Positions 33,458 to 45,772 of a stretch of DNA of 64,000 nt are shown here, piece by piece (positions within the stretch are counted from its first letter, which is position 1; every line of letters starts with the position of its first letter). Below the pieces are notes generated by a model. That model saw only the letters and a program-made list of their open reading frames with translations. It had not been told where the DNA came from and searched no databases. The position numbers and the translations under genes are program-made. This DNA comes from Typha latifolia (lineage: Eukaryota > Streptophyta > Magnoliopsida > Poales > Typhaceae). The stretch is from the NCBI GenBank assembly GCA_019914945.1, contig CM034104.1:10094046-10158045 (forward strand), read 5' to 3'.

Positions 33458-36374
33458 TTCTTCTTCTTCTTCTTCTTCTTCTTCTTCTTCTTCCTCTTTC
33501 TTCTTATTATTTCTTCTTCCTTTCTTTTCCCTCAGCTCCCCTCCCCCTCTTCTTCTTCTCCTTCTCCTCCCTTCTTCTTCTTCTCCTTCTCCTCCCTTCT
33601 TCTTCTTCTTCTTCTTCTCCTCCTCCTCCTCCTCCTCCTCTTTCTTCTTCTCCTCCTCCTCCTCCTCCTCCTCCTCTTTCTTCTTCTTCTTCTTCTTCTT
33701 CTTCTTCTGCTTTCTTTCTTTTTTCTTCTTCCTCCTCGGCTTCTACTTCTTCTTTTTTTTTCTTCTCTCCACAGTGCTGGGCTCAGCCCAGCACTGCCCG
33801 AGCCCAGCACTTATGGCAGATTTAATTAATTTATTAATTAATTTTTTTATTTATGTTATTTATTTAGGTATTTTTATTCTTAATTAATGCAAATAGATTA
33901 TTTAGACATTAACTATTTTAATAATATTATATATTCTTCAATATAATTTTATTAATGATAATTTTATAATTAATGATTAATTAGGTATAAATATAGGTAA
34001 ATACTTATATTTATTTATTTATTTATTTATATATCTATTAGATTAATAGATAGATCTGTTAATTATAATTATTAGATTTATATTCTAATACCCTCATCAT
34101 ATATATTTTAAGTATTTCTATTAATTTTATGATTATTCTACAACAAATAAAATACTAAGCTTATTTAGTTATTTATTTATTATTTTATCGAGCAAAGACT
34201 GCATTGTCTCTAATTAATCAAGATAGTGTATGAATTATAAAATTAATTATAATTAGATCTTGTCTATACTTATTTAGCCTTTTATTTTATTTTATAATTA
34301 TATATTTAGAAATACTCGCATATAAAAGGAAACATGCATCTTCTCCTTATGTTATAACTAACATTTTATAATAATACTAGAATTATAATATTTCAATCGT
34401 ATCTATATTATAGACCTAGTTATGTAATAAAAAATAAAGAAAAGTGATTCTAAACCTAATAAACCTTTATATTTTAACTGAATTAATTTTAATTAGATAA
34501 ACGGCTAACATCATACTACTTAAATATTTCAGATCCCGAACTCCCTTATTTGAGACCCCGTGGACCTTGCTAGCGATGAGTGTCACTCGGTTACCTGACG
34601 GACGTGAGAGATGCGTGGTTTGTGTCTTCTGATTAGACGGTGAGTAGTCTTATCCCTTAGACGTCTTTCTCAAATTAGATTATATTATATATTTATGTAC
34701 ATGCGTGTTTTGGCCTCCGGCATGATTATATGACTTTATCTAGAGATGATTACAGTCGAGCATATTTTATCATGCATCTGATTATGTTGATCTGGGATAT
34801 GAGCACATTGGTGATATATAGAGATCATGAGAGATGATTCTACTGTTATGATTGCTTACCGAGTTGATCTGTAGCATGAGTATGCATGTAATAGATTAGC
34901 ATGAGTATGCATGTGTTGACGATATAGTTGGGGACTACATTGCATCATTTTCTCTTGATTCCTATTCCACCTAAATTCCTATTATGCATTGACTTATTAT
35001 CGTACTAGATATATGCATTTGATCTGTCATTTAGAAGGAAAGCATGAAATGTGATTGATAGGATAGTTGATAAAAAGCGTGAGGATACCCGAGTGGGCGC
35101 GAGGGTTAGGACGCGCTTGGTGGATGATTGATCGCTCGATATAGTCGCGATCCTTTCGGCCTTACGTTCGAGGTCGTTAGTCTGTGTGCGCAGCAGACAT
35201 TCGGACACATACCGTTCGCCAGGGCATATGTGGCGAGTTATCCTCACGAGGTTTCTATCAACTATGTGGGTGCCCAGTTTGGATGGATGTTGATACCCTA
35301 GCAGGTGGCGGGGTATGATTATATTTGAGATACTCTTGCGGGTGGCGGAGTATGCTCTGAGCCTTCGGACATGATGTTGAGACCGGGTACCGGGTGGTGA
35401 CTGTGCACAGTGGTCTAATATGATGATATTATACCGAGATGTCGGTGATGATTGATAATTGTGATGTTGATAAATGCATATATTTCATTATCATTTGGTT
35501 ACCTAATTATCGAGTGATCAATATGCATTATATATGGTTGCATTTGATATCATAGCATGGTCATGGTCGGCATGCATCATGTGTCATATTTGAGAGAGAG
35601 TTATAATGATGGTATGACATGGAGATTTATTTATACATTGTGGAGGATTATAAATTCTATCAATTATGACATGACATGTTATCTATTTTTCATTTATGTA
35701 TTATTGAGGAACATTCATATACTCATTCATGACATGATGCTCTTTCTGATTCATATTATCCAGTACATGATTTACTCTCTATTTGACATCACTGATTTGG
35801 GGTAAGGTCTATTTACTGAGCCTTTTGCTCATGACTCTCTTTATTTCTTTTCTAACCCCCTCAGATACGTGGTATGTGATAGCAACTTGAGATATCTTGA
35901 GAAGATATTTTAGAGCGATGATGATGTGAGCTATAGATGCAAGACGGTATAGATGATAGTTTATATAGGAATTGAGTTGTACCAGTATTTGATATTTGTA
36001 CTCTGTTGTATTAGACAATAAATTGTATAATACGGGTCTAATCATAGTGTACTCTTATATTAGTTATTTTAATTGTATATTGATGGTTTATTGTGGCCTG
36101 TATGGGTCTTGCTAGATTATGTAGTGGTTTAATGTATATTATTGTGGACTGGGATATTCATATGTTAATAGGTTTATTTGGTTAATAATATGATTTAATT
36201 GGTGATGGGTTATGTGATCATGGATATGTTAGCAGGTAGTATTTGATGATATCATGATTGTATGTGTACATGAGAGTATATGTGCGTGACGGGTCCCGCC
36301 CGTCCTATCATGCGCCGCGCGTGCCGTGTGGGCGTATGGGCGTGCACGTGCCCGTGCTGGGCGGGGGCGTTACA
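32928..36374 (+). mobile_element. Solo LTR, subfamily Y, forward, inserted in the X-type solo LTR
   Basis: Starts TGTAACAACCCAAAC, ends GGCGGGGGCGTTACA. Flanking 5-mers are gatag and gataa (4 of 5). The 3447-bp LTR has a GC-rich 5' part, a long (TTC)n/(CTCCT)n tract (33120-33770), an AT-rich middle and a 3' part (34500-36374) of which versions recur at 38359-39986 (inverted) and 52601-55547. Reading frames in the TTC tract (poly-Ser, poly-Phe, poly-Leu) are artefacts of the repeat. Confidence 0.85.
33431..33765 (+). repeat. (TTC)n / (CTC)n pyrimidine tract
   Basis: About 19 uninterrupted TTC units at 33435-33492 are followed by mixed TTC, CTC and CTT runs, so one strand is almost pure pyrimidine for over 300 bases. 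The matching place of the inverted Y-type LTR fragment (48845-49020) is a (GAA)n tract. Confidence 0.9.
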
Positions 36375-37516
36375 GATAAAGAGAGAGATAGAGAGAGAGG
36401 GAGAGGGAGAGAGAGAGATTCGCCGGTGGATAGAAGGGCCGATGACGGCTCTTCTCGGCGGTCGGTGACTGCTTGTGAACTAGAGGAAGAGAGAGAGGGA
36501 GAGAGCTAGAGAGAGAGATCGAGAGAATGCGGGGAAGAGAGAGAGAGAAAGAGAAGGTCACGCGACGGCAATAGATTGGTCGGTGGGTCGGGTCCCACCT
36601 CTACGCGTCGTCACGGCGTGGAGAAGACTGGCTCGGTGGGGGTGCGTGGCACCCCCACCGCTACCACGGCATGCATGGCATGCTGGGCACGAGGCCGGCC
36701 ACAGCATGGCTAGTCGCATCGTGCCCAGCAAGCTTTAGTTTTTTTTTTACCCTACTTGGGTTATTACAGTAACACCTTAAGTTAACTTAACCTAACCATA
36801 ATCAAACTGAACGATACCAGAAAGAGAATATTCTATTATAATCCACTATGTAATTTATAACATTTCTAAATTACCCTTGTACTCATCTCTAATTTTATTG
36901 ATAACTCGATCCATACTTATTGCTTTTTCCCAAACCATGGAGAACATCACCTAAATGCCAAGCCAATCTTAGAGCTTCCAAACTCTAAGCCATGGAGATC
37001 TTAGAGCTCCCCAAATGCCAAGCCGACTTTGTTGCTTGTGACATCAAAGATGGGGAGGGAGATGAAGAAAATTTGGAGAAAGATGAAGAAAAAAAGAGGT
37101 TGAGTTAGAGAGATGGAGAAAATTAGGTGAAGTTGGGGGAAGCTTCTAAGGCTTGTACGTGGTAGAGATTTTGGGGGATTCTGTAGGGGCGTGGGATTTG
37201 ATATTATAATTTTGTGAGGTAGGATTTAGTTTTTGAAAAGAGGATTTAGATTTTGTGGGGTAGGGTTTAGTTTGGGGAAAAAAGATTTTGTGGGCATTTA
37301 GGTTAGATCAGGACCTTTTAAGGGAATTTTAGTAATCTTTGAACTAGAGTCACATAAACTATATAACATGATTAATGTCAGTTAGCTAAAATAATGTTAT
37401 GGTGTTAAATAAACATTATAGGAAAAATGAAAGGTCGCGTTATAAAATTTCCAAAGACCGCGAATCACAAAATAAGCAAAATATAGAGTGTGATTTGTAA
37501 AAATCCCAAATTTATA

Positions 37517-38186
37517 ATACACGGGTTGTATTAATATTGTTAGGAAGGAGCATGTGACGTTAATGCAAATAAAAAAAGACTATATGCTTAACATTATATT
37601 ATGCAGAATTTCTCAATATCAAATAAATATCATATTTCTCATTTAGATTTATGCCCGTAGATTCATATCAAGTAGAAATCACCGAGATGATCCTCAGGCC
37701 TTTTCCTCATAGCTAATCTGGTTAGAATTATCTAGAGATGCCACTGCATAAAAAAAATTGCATAATATCTTTTCTTCAAACTATTTAGAGAAATTAAAGT
37801 CATCGAAGGTTGACCATCATTCATACTCATCTGATATAAATGCCTCTAAGAAATGGTAGATCCTAATGGTAGATTCACATGCACCTTATCCGGTGAACAG
37901 CATAATCGATTATCCATCGTTGTAGACTAAGTACCTCAATCGTGAGCCCATCAGCAACCATCATTACTACTCAAGCAACATCATTGCACGTAGCAAAATT
38001 GTTGCTTAAGACCAAATCATCGCACAAAGTGAGATCAAAAGCACATAGCTTAGAATGGATGGCTGAACTCTATGTCATCAAGTATTGCTAATCTACATCA
38101 TCCTACTTTTCAATCTCCAACTTAAATACCCTAAAGTGGTTTTACTCTCATCAGTCAATAGTATATCTCCATTGCCCAACTGTAAA
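37517..38186. other. Spacer between the nested blocks
   Basis: AT-rich sequence, no open frame of interest and no recognised element. Confidence 0.3.
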
Positions 38187-38358
38187 AGGTTAGTATGGCG
38201 ATCCCAATGTTATAGGTTACGGGGTACCCTTCATGGGTACCTACTCTATGCTTCCATGAGAGATTACACCATGTAACTTAGCCATTGTTGTTTTTGTTTG
38301 TCACATCTGGTCACCATTGTGGACGTCAATCGTGTCCCACCTTCTAGACAAGTTTTTT

Positions 38359-39986
38359 TGTAAAACTCTTGCCCGGCACGGGCACATGCACATGCACGCC
38401 AACGCATCCACACAACACACGCGACACACGCGATAGGTCGGGCAGAGCCTGTCACGCACAGATACACTCCTGTGCCCATATTTTTATGACATCCTCAAAT
38501 AAAACCTGCTAACATATCCATACTCATATAATCCATCACCAAATAAATTATATTATCAATCAGATAAACCTGTTAACATATAAAAATCTCAGTCCACAAT
38601 AATATACACTAGACCAGTACATAATTTGGCAAGGCCCACATAGGCCACGATAAACCATCAAGATACAACTTATAACTACTAACACATTAGTATAATATAA
38701 TTCAACCTATATTATATAAATCATTGTCTGGTAGAATAAAGTATAAATATAATAAACAATGATACAATTCAATTTCTATACAAATTATCATCTATACCGT
38801 CTCACACTTATAGCTCACCTCGTCATTCTAAAAATATCTTCTCAGGATATCTCAAGTCGCTATTACGCAATACATATTTGAGAGGCTTATAAAAGAAAAA
38901 TAAAGAGAATCATGAGCAAAAAGTTCAGTGAATAGATCTTGCCCTGAATTAGTGATGTCAAACAGAGAGTAAATCATATGCTAGATAATATGAATCACAT
39001 AGGAGCATCATGCCATGAATGAGTATATGAATGTATTCTCAATAATATATAAATAAAAGATAGATATCATGTCATAACTGATAAAAATATATAATTTTCG
39101 ATAATGTATAAACAAATCTCCATATCATACCATCATTATAACTCTCTCTCAAATATGACACATATGATGTATGCCGACAATGACTATGTTATGATATCAA
39201 ATGCAACCACATATTGAATACTCGATAATTAGGTAATCAGATAATAATGAAATCATATGCATTTCTCAATATCTCAGTCATTAATGACATCTTTGAATAT
39301 CATCATCATACTAGACTACTATGCAAAATCAACACTCGGTACCCGATCTCAACATCATGCCCGAAGGCTCATAGTATACTCTGTTATCCATAAGGAGTAT
39401 CTCAAACATAACCAAACCCTGCCATCCACTAAGGGTATCAACATCCATCTATATCGGGCACCCTTCTAGTGACCTCGGACGTAAGGCTATAGGATCGCGA
39501 TTATGTCGAGTGATCAATCATCTACCAAGTGGCATCCTAACCCTCGCACCCACTCGGATATCCTCATACTTTCTATCAACTATCCTATTAATCACATTTC
39601 ATGCTTTTTTTCTAAATGACAAATCATATGTATATATCCAGTACGATAATAAGTCAATATATAATAGGAATTTAGATAGAACAGTAATCAAGAGAAATAA
39701 TGTAATATAGTCTCCAACTATGTAGTCAACATATGCATACCCATGCTAATCTATCATATGCATACTCATGCTACAAATCAATTAGACATAAAATTATAAC
39801 AGTATAGTCATTTTTAATTATCTCTATTTATCATCATTATACTCATATCCAAGATCAACCTAATTACATATATGAAAAAAAATATGCTCGATTATAACCA
39901 TATCTAAATAAAGTCATATAATCATGTTGAAGGCCAAAACATGCATGTACATATTATATAATATAACCTAATTTGAGAAAGGCGTC
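38359..39986 (-). mobile_element. 3' part of a reverse Y-type solo LTR
   Basis: Homologous to about 34657-36374 in inverted orientation. The missing 5' part lies at 48322-49460 beyond the chromovirus, so the chromovirus inserted into this LTR. Its 5-bp duplication is ttttt here (38354-38358) and ttttc at 49461-49465; the right-arm copy of this flank reads gaaaa, the exact complement of ttttc. Confidence 0.8.
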
Positions 39987-40859
39987 CAGCATGGTGGATG
40001 ATATTTAGAGTTAAGACGGATGATTGTGATAGTGAGAGATATGTGGATTATATCTGCCTCTGACATATACGATTATCTAGTGGTTGGCATGCATCATGCA
40101 TCATCATTGATGTGACTAGTATCGTTGGATCATAATTATTATACATGATATGTTGTTATATTCAGTGATGTTATATGGTAATTTCATCATGTGATATATT
40201 TTTGGTTGAGGATATAATATGCTCATTCATGAGAATTGATTTCATTCATATATATATCATTAAGGATATATATATGCATGCTCATACATGGCATCATGCT
40301 ACTTTCTTATTCGTATTATTCAGTACATGATTTACTCTCTGTTTAGCATTATTGATTCAGGGTAAGGTTTATTCACTGAACCTTTTGCTCATGACTCTCT
40401 TTATTTTTTTCTTTCCAAAAAACTCAAATGAACGAGTGGAGTAGGATACTCCTTTGGAGGTCTTGCTAGTGGGTGAAGTGTAAAGTGTGGTTAGTGTTAT
40501 ATGCTAGATGAGTTATCTTATCTGATGCATAAGTGGACATCTCCTAAAATGTGTATTTATCCTTATCTTATATTCTAGTAGGTGACTTTGTAGTTGTATA
40601 ATTACGTATATACCACCGTTGTGTATATGTTGTGGTGAAAAACTCTTGATAATGTGTTGTGGCCTGTGTGGGGCCCAAGTAGGGTTATCCGTATGCTGTG
40701 GTAGTTAAACTTGAGTTATTCTTAGTTTAAATGTTGTGGATAAAATTATGATGTTGATACAAATTTATTTGATTGTTAGTAACTAACCAAATAGTTAGGT
40801 GCTACACACGTGCCATGTGAGCTCTTGGCATGCACGTGTTTAGGGTTTGTGGGTTTACA
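39987..40859 (+). repeat. Chromovirus 5' LTR, truncated (subfamily X)
   Basis: Only the last 873 bp remain, ending gggtttaca. The 5' side is cut at a junction (ggcgtc^cagcatgg) where it abuts the reverse Y-type LTR. The whole remnant is X-type, like 31355-32927. Confidence 0.8.
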
Positions 40860-40867
40860 TTTTAGAG

Positions 40868-40880
40868 TGGTATCAGAGCC
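40868..40880 (+). other. Primer-binding site, initiator Met tRNA type
   Basis: TGGTATCAGAGCC lies eight bases after the end of the 5' LTR. This is the standard site complementary to the 3' end of tRNA-iMet used to prime reverse transcription in plant Ty3 elements. Confidence 0.9.
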
Positions 40881-41038
40881 TAGGCTTTTTTAAATATCCG
40901 ACACATCATCAAGAGCTTTTGTATATTGTCACAATGAGGGTAGGGAAATATTGCAATCATAGGGTTACGCAGGAGATAAATTTTAGAATTTTACTTGATC
41001 ACTAATCAGTTGATGAATTTGACTATTTTCACGGAAAG

Positions 41039-42817
41039 ATGCCACCCCGTCGTAGTGGTTTATAGTCTAGGGTGACCTCCACAGCTGAGGCCCATACTGA
41101 GACCCCAGAAGTTCCTCCATCTATAGAGGAGTGTGATCCTATTTCGCGTCTCCTAGACAGTCAAGAAAGACTTATTGAGGAAATCTTTCGAGGTAGAGGA
41201 GCTAGCATATCAGCAGGAGAGTTCGAGCCACCTCCTACAGCGGGCATCACCTTAAATAAATTTATGCAGTTAAACCCCCTAATTTGTAATGGAGGCGTTG
41301 ATCCACTGGAGGCTAGTGGATGGTTATCCGACATAGAGAAAATGTTGGATACTCTATGGTGTAATGATCAACAGAAGGTAGCCTTTGCTACCTTTATGCT
41401 CAGAGGTGAAGTGGAACAATGTTGGAAAGCCAAAGAGAGACTGATAAAATCAAGGATAGGGGGTGCAATCATCACTTGGGAGTTATTTCTTGATGCCTTT
41501 GATCAAAAGCATTTCCTAACCTAAAGGAAAGAAAAGATGGAGGAAGAATTTTTGCATTTACGTAAGGGACTTATGACGGTGGCAGACTATGAGGTCAAAT
41601 TCAATGCTTTAGCCCATTTTGTACCCCCATCAAGTTCCTAATGAAGCGACCAGAACTTGACGCTTCAAGCATGGCTGAATTACGCCGTACGTCAGAGTTT
41701 GGAGGCAATAGGCCTCATCCCTTATGCTGATACAGTGGAGAGGGCTATGGCACTTGAGGGAGTGATTCAGGAGAAGATGGCTATGGAAGCTCAGCGATTC
41801 GAGACCTAATCTGGGCGAGGCGGGAGTTCTAGGGTTCTTTCTACAAGATAGAGCCTACCGCCTTCGCAGTCACAGCGTCACCTTTCCTACCATCCTTATC
41901 GAGAAAGTTCTAGCACTGGTTCATTTGCTAACCGATCGGATTCACGGGGATTTGAAGGACTCAGCCAAGCAGTATCTCATGTCAGTGTGAGTGGGCCGTC
42001 CTTAGTTGGTAGAGGAAGTGGATTTCCTATGGGACTGCCGAGTCAAGGTCGTCCGTGCTTCAGATGTGGCAAATATGGTCATCATCTTCGAGATTGCCCT
42101 AACCCACGTTTGTGCTATGAGTGTGGGCAGCTTGGTCATATCCGTCGTGACTGTCCACGTGCCGCCACTACGCCGATTGCTGCTATTGTAGCATCTTCTA
42201 GAACTGCACCTTTTGGGGTATTTGCTACGGCTGGCCGAGGCAAAGGAGTTAGTGGGGCAGGTTCCTTTCAGCCTGGGCGAAAGTCTAGAGGTGGCCGAAT
42301 CTTCGCGATGACGGAGCACGACGCTTTGGCATCCAATAATGTGGCTATAGGTACTCTGAATTTATTTTCTCATACAGCAAGAGTTGTATTTGATCCGGGT
42401 GCCACACATTCCTTTATTTCAAGTTCTTTTGCTTGCCATGCTGATATGCTAAAGGAACCTTTAGAGGATATTTAGTTGAATGCCACACCAGTAGGAGAGA
42501 CAGTTGTTATTGATTCTGCTTATAAATCTTGCACAGTTTGTTTTGGAGATAGGGAGTTCAAAGTAGATCTTTTGCCACTAGAGCTGACAGATTTTGATGT
42601 TATCTTGGGGATGGATTGGTTAGCTGCATATCATGCCAACATAGATTGCTATAGAAAGGAAATTATGATGAATTTAGCTGATGGGGCAGAATATATAATT
42701 AAGGGCAATAAATCTGGTAACCCTATGAAGATAATCTCTGCATTTGAAGCTTATAGATTATTAAAGAAAGGATGTATAGGTGTCTTTGTTAGTCTGTCAG
42801 GAGATACTGATAAATAG
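41039..42817 (+). pseudogene. Chromovirus gag and protease, broken
   Basis: One reading frame from the ATG at 41039. The capsid-like part (41072-41524) has the region around PLICNGGVDPLEASGWLSDI. Two CCHC zinc knuckles lie at about 42056-42160 (CFRCGKYGHHLRDC and CYECGQLGHIRRDC), which bind the element's RNA. The aspartic protease motif DPGATHSFI begins at 42392 (usual form D-S/T-G; here Pro replaces Ser/Thr, as seen in other plant chromoviruses), and VILGMDWL lies at 42600-42623. Stops interrupt the frame at 41063, 41522 and 42473, and the stretch 41525-41986 has more damage. The stop at 42815 ends it. Confidence 0.85.
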
Positions 42818-42830
42818 ATCAAATTAGAAG

Positions 42831-45734
42831 ATGTCTGAGTTGTTAGAGTTTCTTGATATTTTCCCAGATGATCTCCCCGGATTACCCCCGGATAGGGAAG
42901 TAAACTTTTCAATTGATTTAGCTCTTGATACTTCACCTATTTCTAAAGCTTCCTATAGAATGGCACCAATAGAATTGAAGGAACTTAAGGTACAGTTGGA
43001 AGAACTACTACAGAAAGGCTTTATAAGACCTAGTGTCTCTCTTTGTGGAGCGCCTGTTCTTTTTGTTAAGAAGAAGGATAGGACACTCAAGCTGTGTATA
43101 GACTATAGACAGCTAAACCAAGTGATAATAAAAAATAAATATCCTCTATCTCGCATTGATGATTTGTTTGACCAATTAAGGGGAGCTAGAGTATTCTCTA
43201 AAATAGACTTGAGGACTGGTTACCATCAGTTAAAAATCCATGAGGAGGATATTTCTAAAACTGCATTCCGTACTAGATATGGACATTATGAGTTTTTGGT
43301 CATGCCATTTGGATTGACCAACGCTCCAGCTATTTTCATGGATCTGATGAATAGAGTTTTCCAACCTAATTTGGATCAGTTTGTAATAGTATTTATTGAT
43401 GATATACTAATATATTCAACTAGAAAGGAAGAACATGAGCATCACTTAAGGTTAATTCTCCAGATCTTGAGAGAGAAGTTATTTGCCAAATTTTCAAAAT
43501 GTGAGTTCTGGCTATATCATGTGGTCTTTTTAGGACATGTGGTATCTAAGGAAGGGATCAATGTGGATCAGTCCAAAATAGAGGCTGTATTGAAATGGAG
43601 TCAACCAACTAATATCATAGAAGTGGGTAATTTTTTTGGTCTGGTTGGGTATTATAGAAGGTTTATAGAAGGATATGCAAAGATAGCTATGACTTTTACT
43701 AGGTTGACTCAGAAGAATCAAAGGTTTGAGTGGAATGCAGAGTGTGAAAGTAGTTTTCAAGAATTAAAAAGAAGATTGACTTGTGCACTAATTCTAATTA
43801 TTCCTTGTAGTGGAATAGAATTCCAAGTGTATTGTGATGCCTCCCGCAAGGGATTAGGTTGTGTTTTAATGCAGAATGGTAATGTAGTAGCATATGCATA
43901 TAGGCAGTTGAAAGATTATGAGCAGAATTATCCTACTCATGATTTGGAGTTGGCTGCTGTAGTGTTTGATCTAAAAATTTGGTGGCACTATCTATATGGG
44001 GAAAAATGTGAAATTTTTACAGATCATAAAAGTCTCAAATATTTGTTTACTTAGAAAGAACTTAATTTGCGGCAAAGGAGATGGTTGGAATTAGTGAAGG
44101 ATTATGATTGTACTATAAATTATCATCCAGGTAAAGCAAATGTTGTTGCAGATGCCTTAAGTAAGAAGTCAACTGGGAGTCTAGCATATTTAATTACCCA
44201 ACAAACTATGATACTTAAGGATCTGCAAAGGCTAGAAGTTCTAATTGTAACCAAGGGTAGTGGAGTCGGTTTACTAGCACAATTTACTATCAAACCTACA
44301 TTGATAGATAGAATTAATGCATCTTAGAAGATTGATATTAAGGCTATGCAAATTGTGAAATAAATACAGAATTTTAGTAAACCAAATTTCTCTATAGACA
44401 CTACCGGGATACTGCATTTTAGAGGCAGATTGTATGTTCCTAATTGTGAAGGACTTAGAAATGAAATTTTAAATGAAGCTCATACTTCTGCTTATGCTAT
44501 GCATCTCGGGGGAACAAAAATGTATCATGAGTTGAAAAAGAAATTCTGCTAGAAAGGGATGAAAAGAAATATTGGGAAATTTGTGGCTAGGTGTTTGACT
44601 TGTCAGCAAGTCAAAATTGAGCATCAGATGCTTGTAGGCGCATTACAACCTTTGCAGATTCTTGAATAGAAATGGGAACATATTAATATGGATTTTGTGA
44701 CAGGATTACCAAAGACGCAAAAGGGAAAGAACGCAATTTGGGTGATTATTGATAGACTAACCAAATCAGCACACTTTTTACCGGTCAGTACTACTGATTC
44801 AATGGAAAAGTTAGCTATCTTGTTTAGAGATGAAATTTTTGCTCACCATGGAATTCCTATTAGTATCACTTCAGATAGAGATCCTCATTTTGTATCCAGA
44901 TTTTGGAATCAGTTTTATCAATCTTTTAGAACAAAACTATAGTTTAGTATAGCTTATCATCCTCAGATAGATGGTCAATATGAGCATACTATTGAATCAT
45001 TAGAGGATATGTTGAGAGCATGTGTAATTAACTTTGGATTGGGTTGGGACAAATATTTACCCTCGATAGAGTCTGCTTATAATAACAGCTATCATGCTAG
45101 TATTGGTATGCCTCCCTATGAAGCATTATATAGTAGGAAATGCAGATCACCAATTGATTGGGAAAAAGTCAGAGAAAAGAAGGTTGAAAACTCAATACTA
45201 GTGTAAGCTACAATAGAGAAGATAAAGACAATTAGAGAACATATGAAGGTGGCACAAAATAGACAGAAAAGTTATGCTGGTAATAGGAGGCATGATTTGG
45301 AGTTTCAGGTTGGGCACAAAGTATTCTTAAGAGTTTCACCCTAGAAGGGTGTGTTTCGCTTTGGAAAGAAAGGAAAGTTAAGTCCTAGGTATATAGGACC
45401 TTGTGAGATTCTTGAACGAGTGGGGCCCGTAGCTTATAGAGTAACTTTACCACCTGACTTAGCACAAATTCATAATGTGCTCCATGTGTTAATATTAAGA
45501 AAATATATATCATATCCATCGCATGTGATTCATTATGAACCAGTTCAGCTGCAGCAAAATCTATCATATGAAGAACAACCTGTGAAAGTCCTTGTTAGAA
45601 GAGATAAAGTACTGAGAACCAAAGTTATACCTTTAGTAAAAATCTTGTGGAAAAACCATATAGTAAAAGAGGCATCTTGGGAACATGAGGATGAGATACG
45701 ATCCAAATATCCAGAATTGTTTAGTGGTATGTAA
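42831..45734 (+). pseudogene. Chromovirus reverse transcriptase, RNase H, integrase and chromodomain, broken
   Basis: A second frame, shifted by one relative to gag, so at least one indel lies near 42818-42830. Reverse transcriptase: [15 protein letters not shown] (43196-43240) and the active-site FIDD (43392-43403). RNase H: first Asp of YCDAS at 43836. Integrase: HHCC region near 44480-44620, and catalytic Asp 44691, Asp 44874 and Glu 44982, the last two in D-35-E spacing. A GPY/F-like region follows (45380-45450), then a C-terminal chromodomain (45600-45730, WKNHIVKEASWE), which in chromoviruses steers integration toward heterochromatin. In-frame stops occur at 44052, 44325, 44358, 44550, 44667, 44940, 45204 and 45342. 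The element is long inactive. Confidence 0.9.
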
Positions 45735-45756
45735 ATTTCGAGGTCAAAATTTTTAT

Positions 45757-45772
45757 AAGGGGGGAAGGAAAA
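45757..45772 (+). other. Polypurine tract
   Basis: aaggggggaaggaaaa lies directly before the 3' LTR start TGTAATAACCC; it is the plus-strand primer site of the element. Confidence 0.85.

Larger units (their letters stand above)
31355..36768 (-). mobile_element. Solo LTR, subfamily X, reverse; segments 31355-32927 and 36375-36768
   Basis: Read on the minus strand it runs from TGTAATAACCCAAGTAGGG (5' end at 36768) to GGGTTTGTGGGTGTTACA (3' end at 31355). The 5-bp duplication gtaac lies at 31350-31354 and 36769-36773, proving a single insertion with no internal region left. Its 3' end matches the LTRs of the chromovirus at 40859. It is interrupted by a forward solo LTR at 32928-36374. Its own length is about 1.96 kb. 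Confidence 0.85.
31247..37507. mobile_element. Mutator-like element with about 105-bp terminal inverted repeats, split by nested LTRs
   Basis: The left end aggatttttataaatcac (31247) pairs with the right end gtgatttgtaaaaatccc (to 37507). The arms continue through ttttgtgattcgc, ctttggaaattttataacgc and attttccctataatg. A perfect 9-bp duplication flanks it. Removing the LTR insertion 31355-36768 and its 5-bp duplication leaves about 842 bp. The interior (36774-37390) has no transposase and no clear open frame, so the element was non-autonomous. Confidence 0.85.
38187..40859. repeat. Left arm of a 2.67-kb inverted repeat (partner 51755-55735)
   Basis: The arm has three parts: 172 bp of flank (38187-38358), the 3' part of a reverse Y-type LTR (38359-39986) and the 3' part of a forward X-type LTR (39987-40859). 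All three recur in inverted order in the right arm with the same junctions. By-eye identity is roughly 88 percent. Confidence 0.85.

Noticed and set aside
33021..33887. 288-residue open frame rich in Ser and Phe, and overlapping Leu/Phe and Arg/Lys frames
   Set aside because: It is a translation of the TTC/CTC tract of an LTR; all frames are open because the repeat lacks stop codons.
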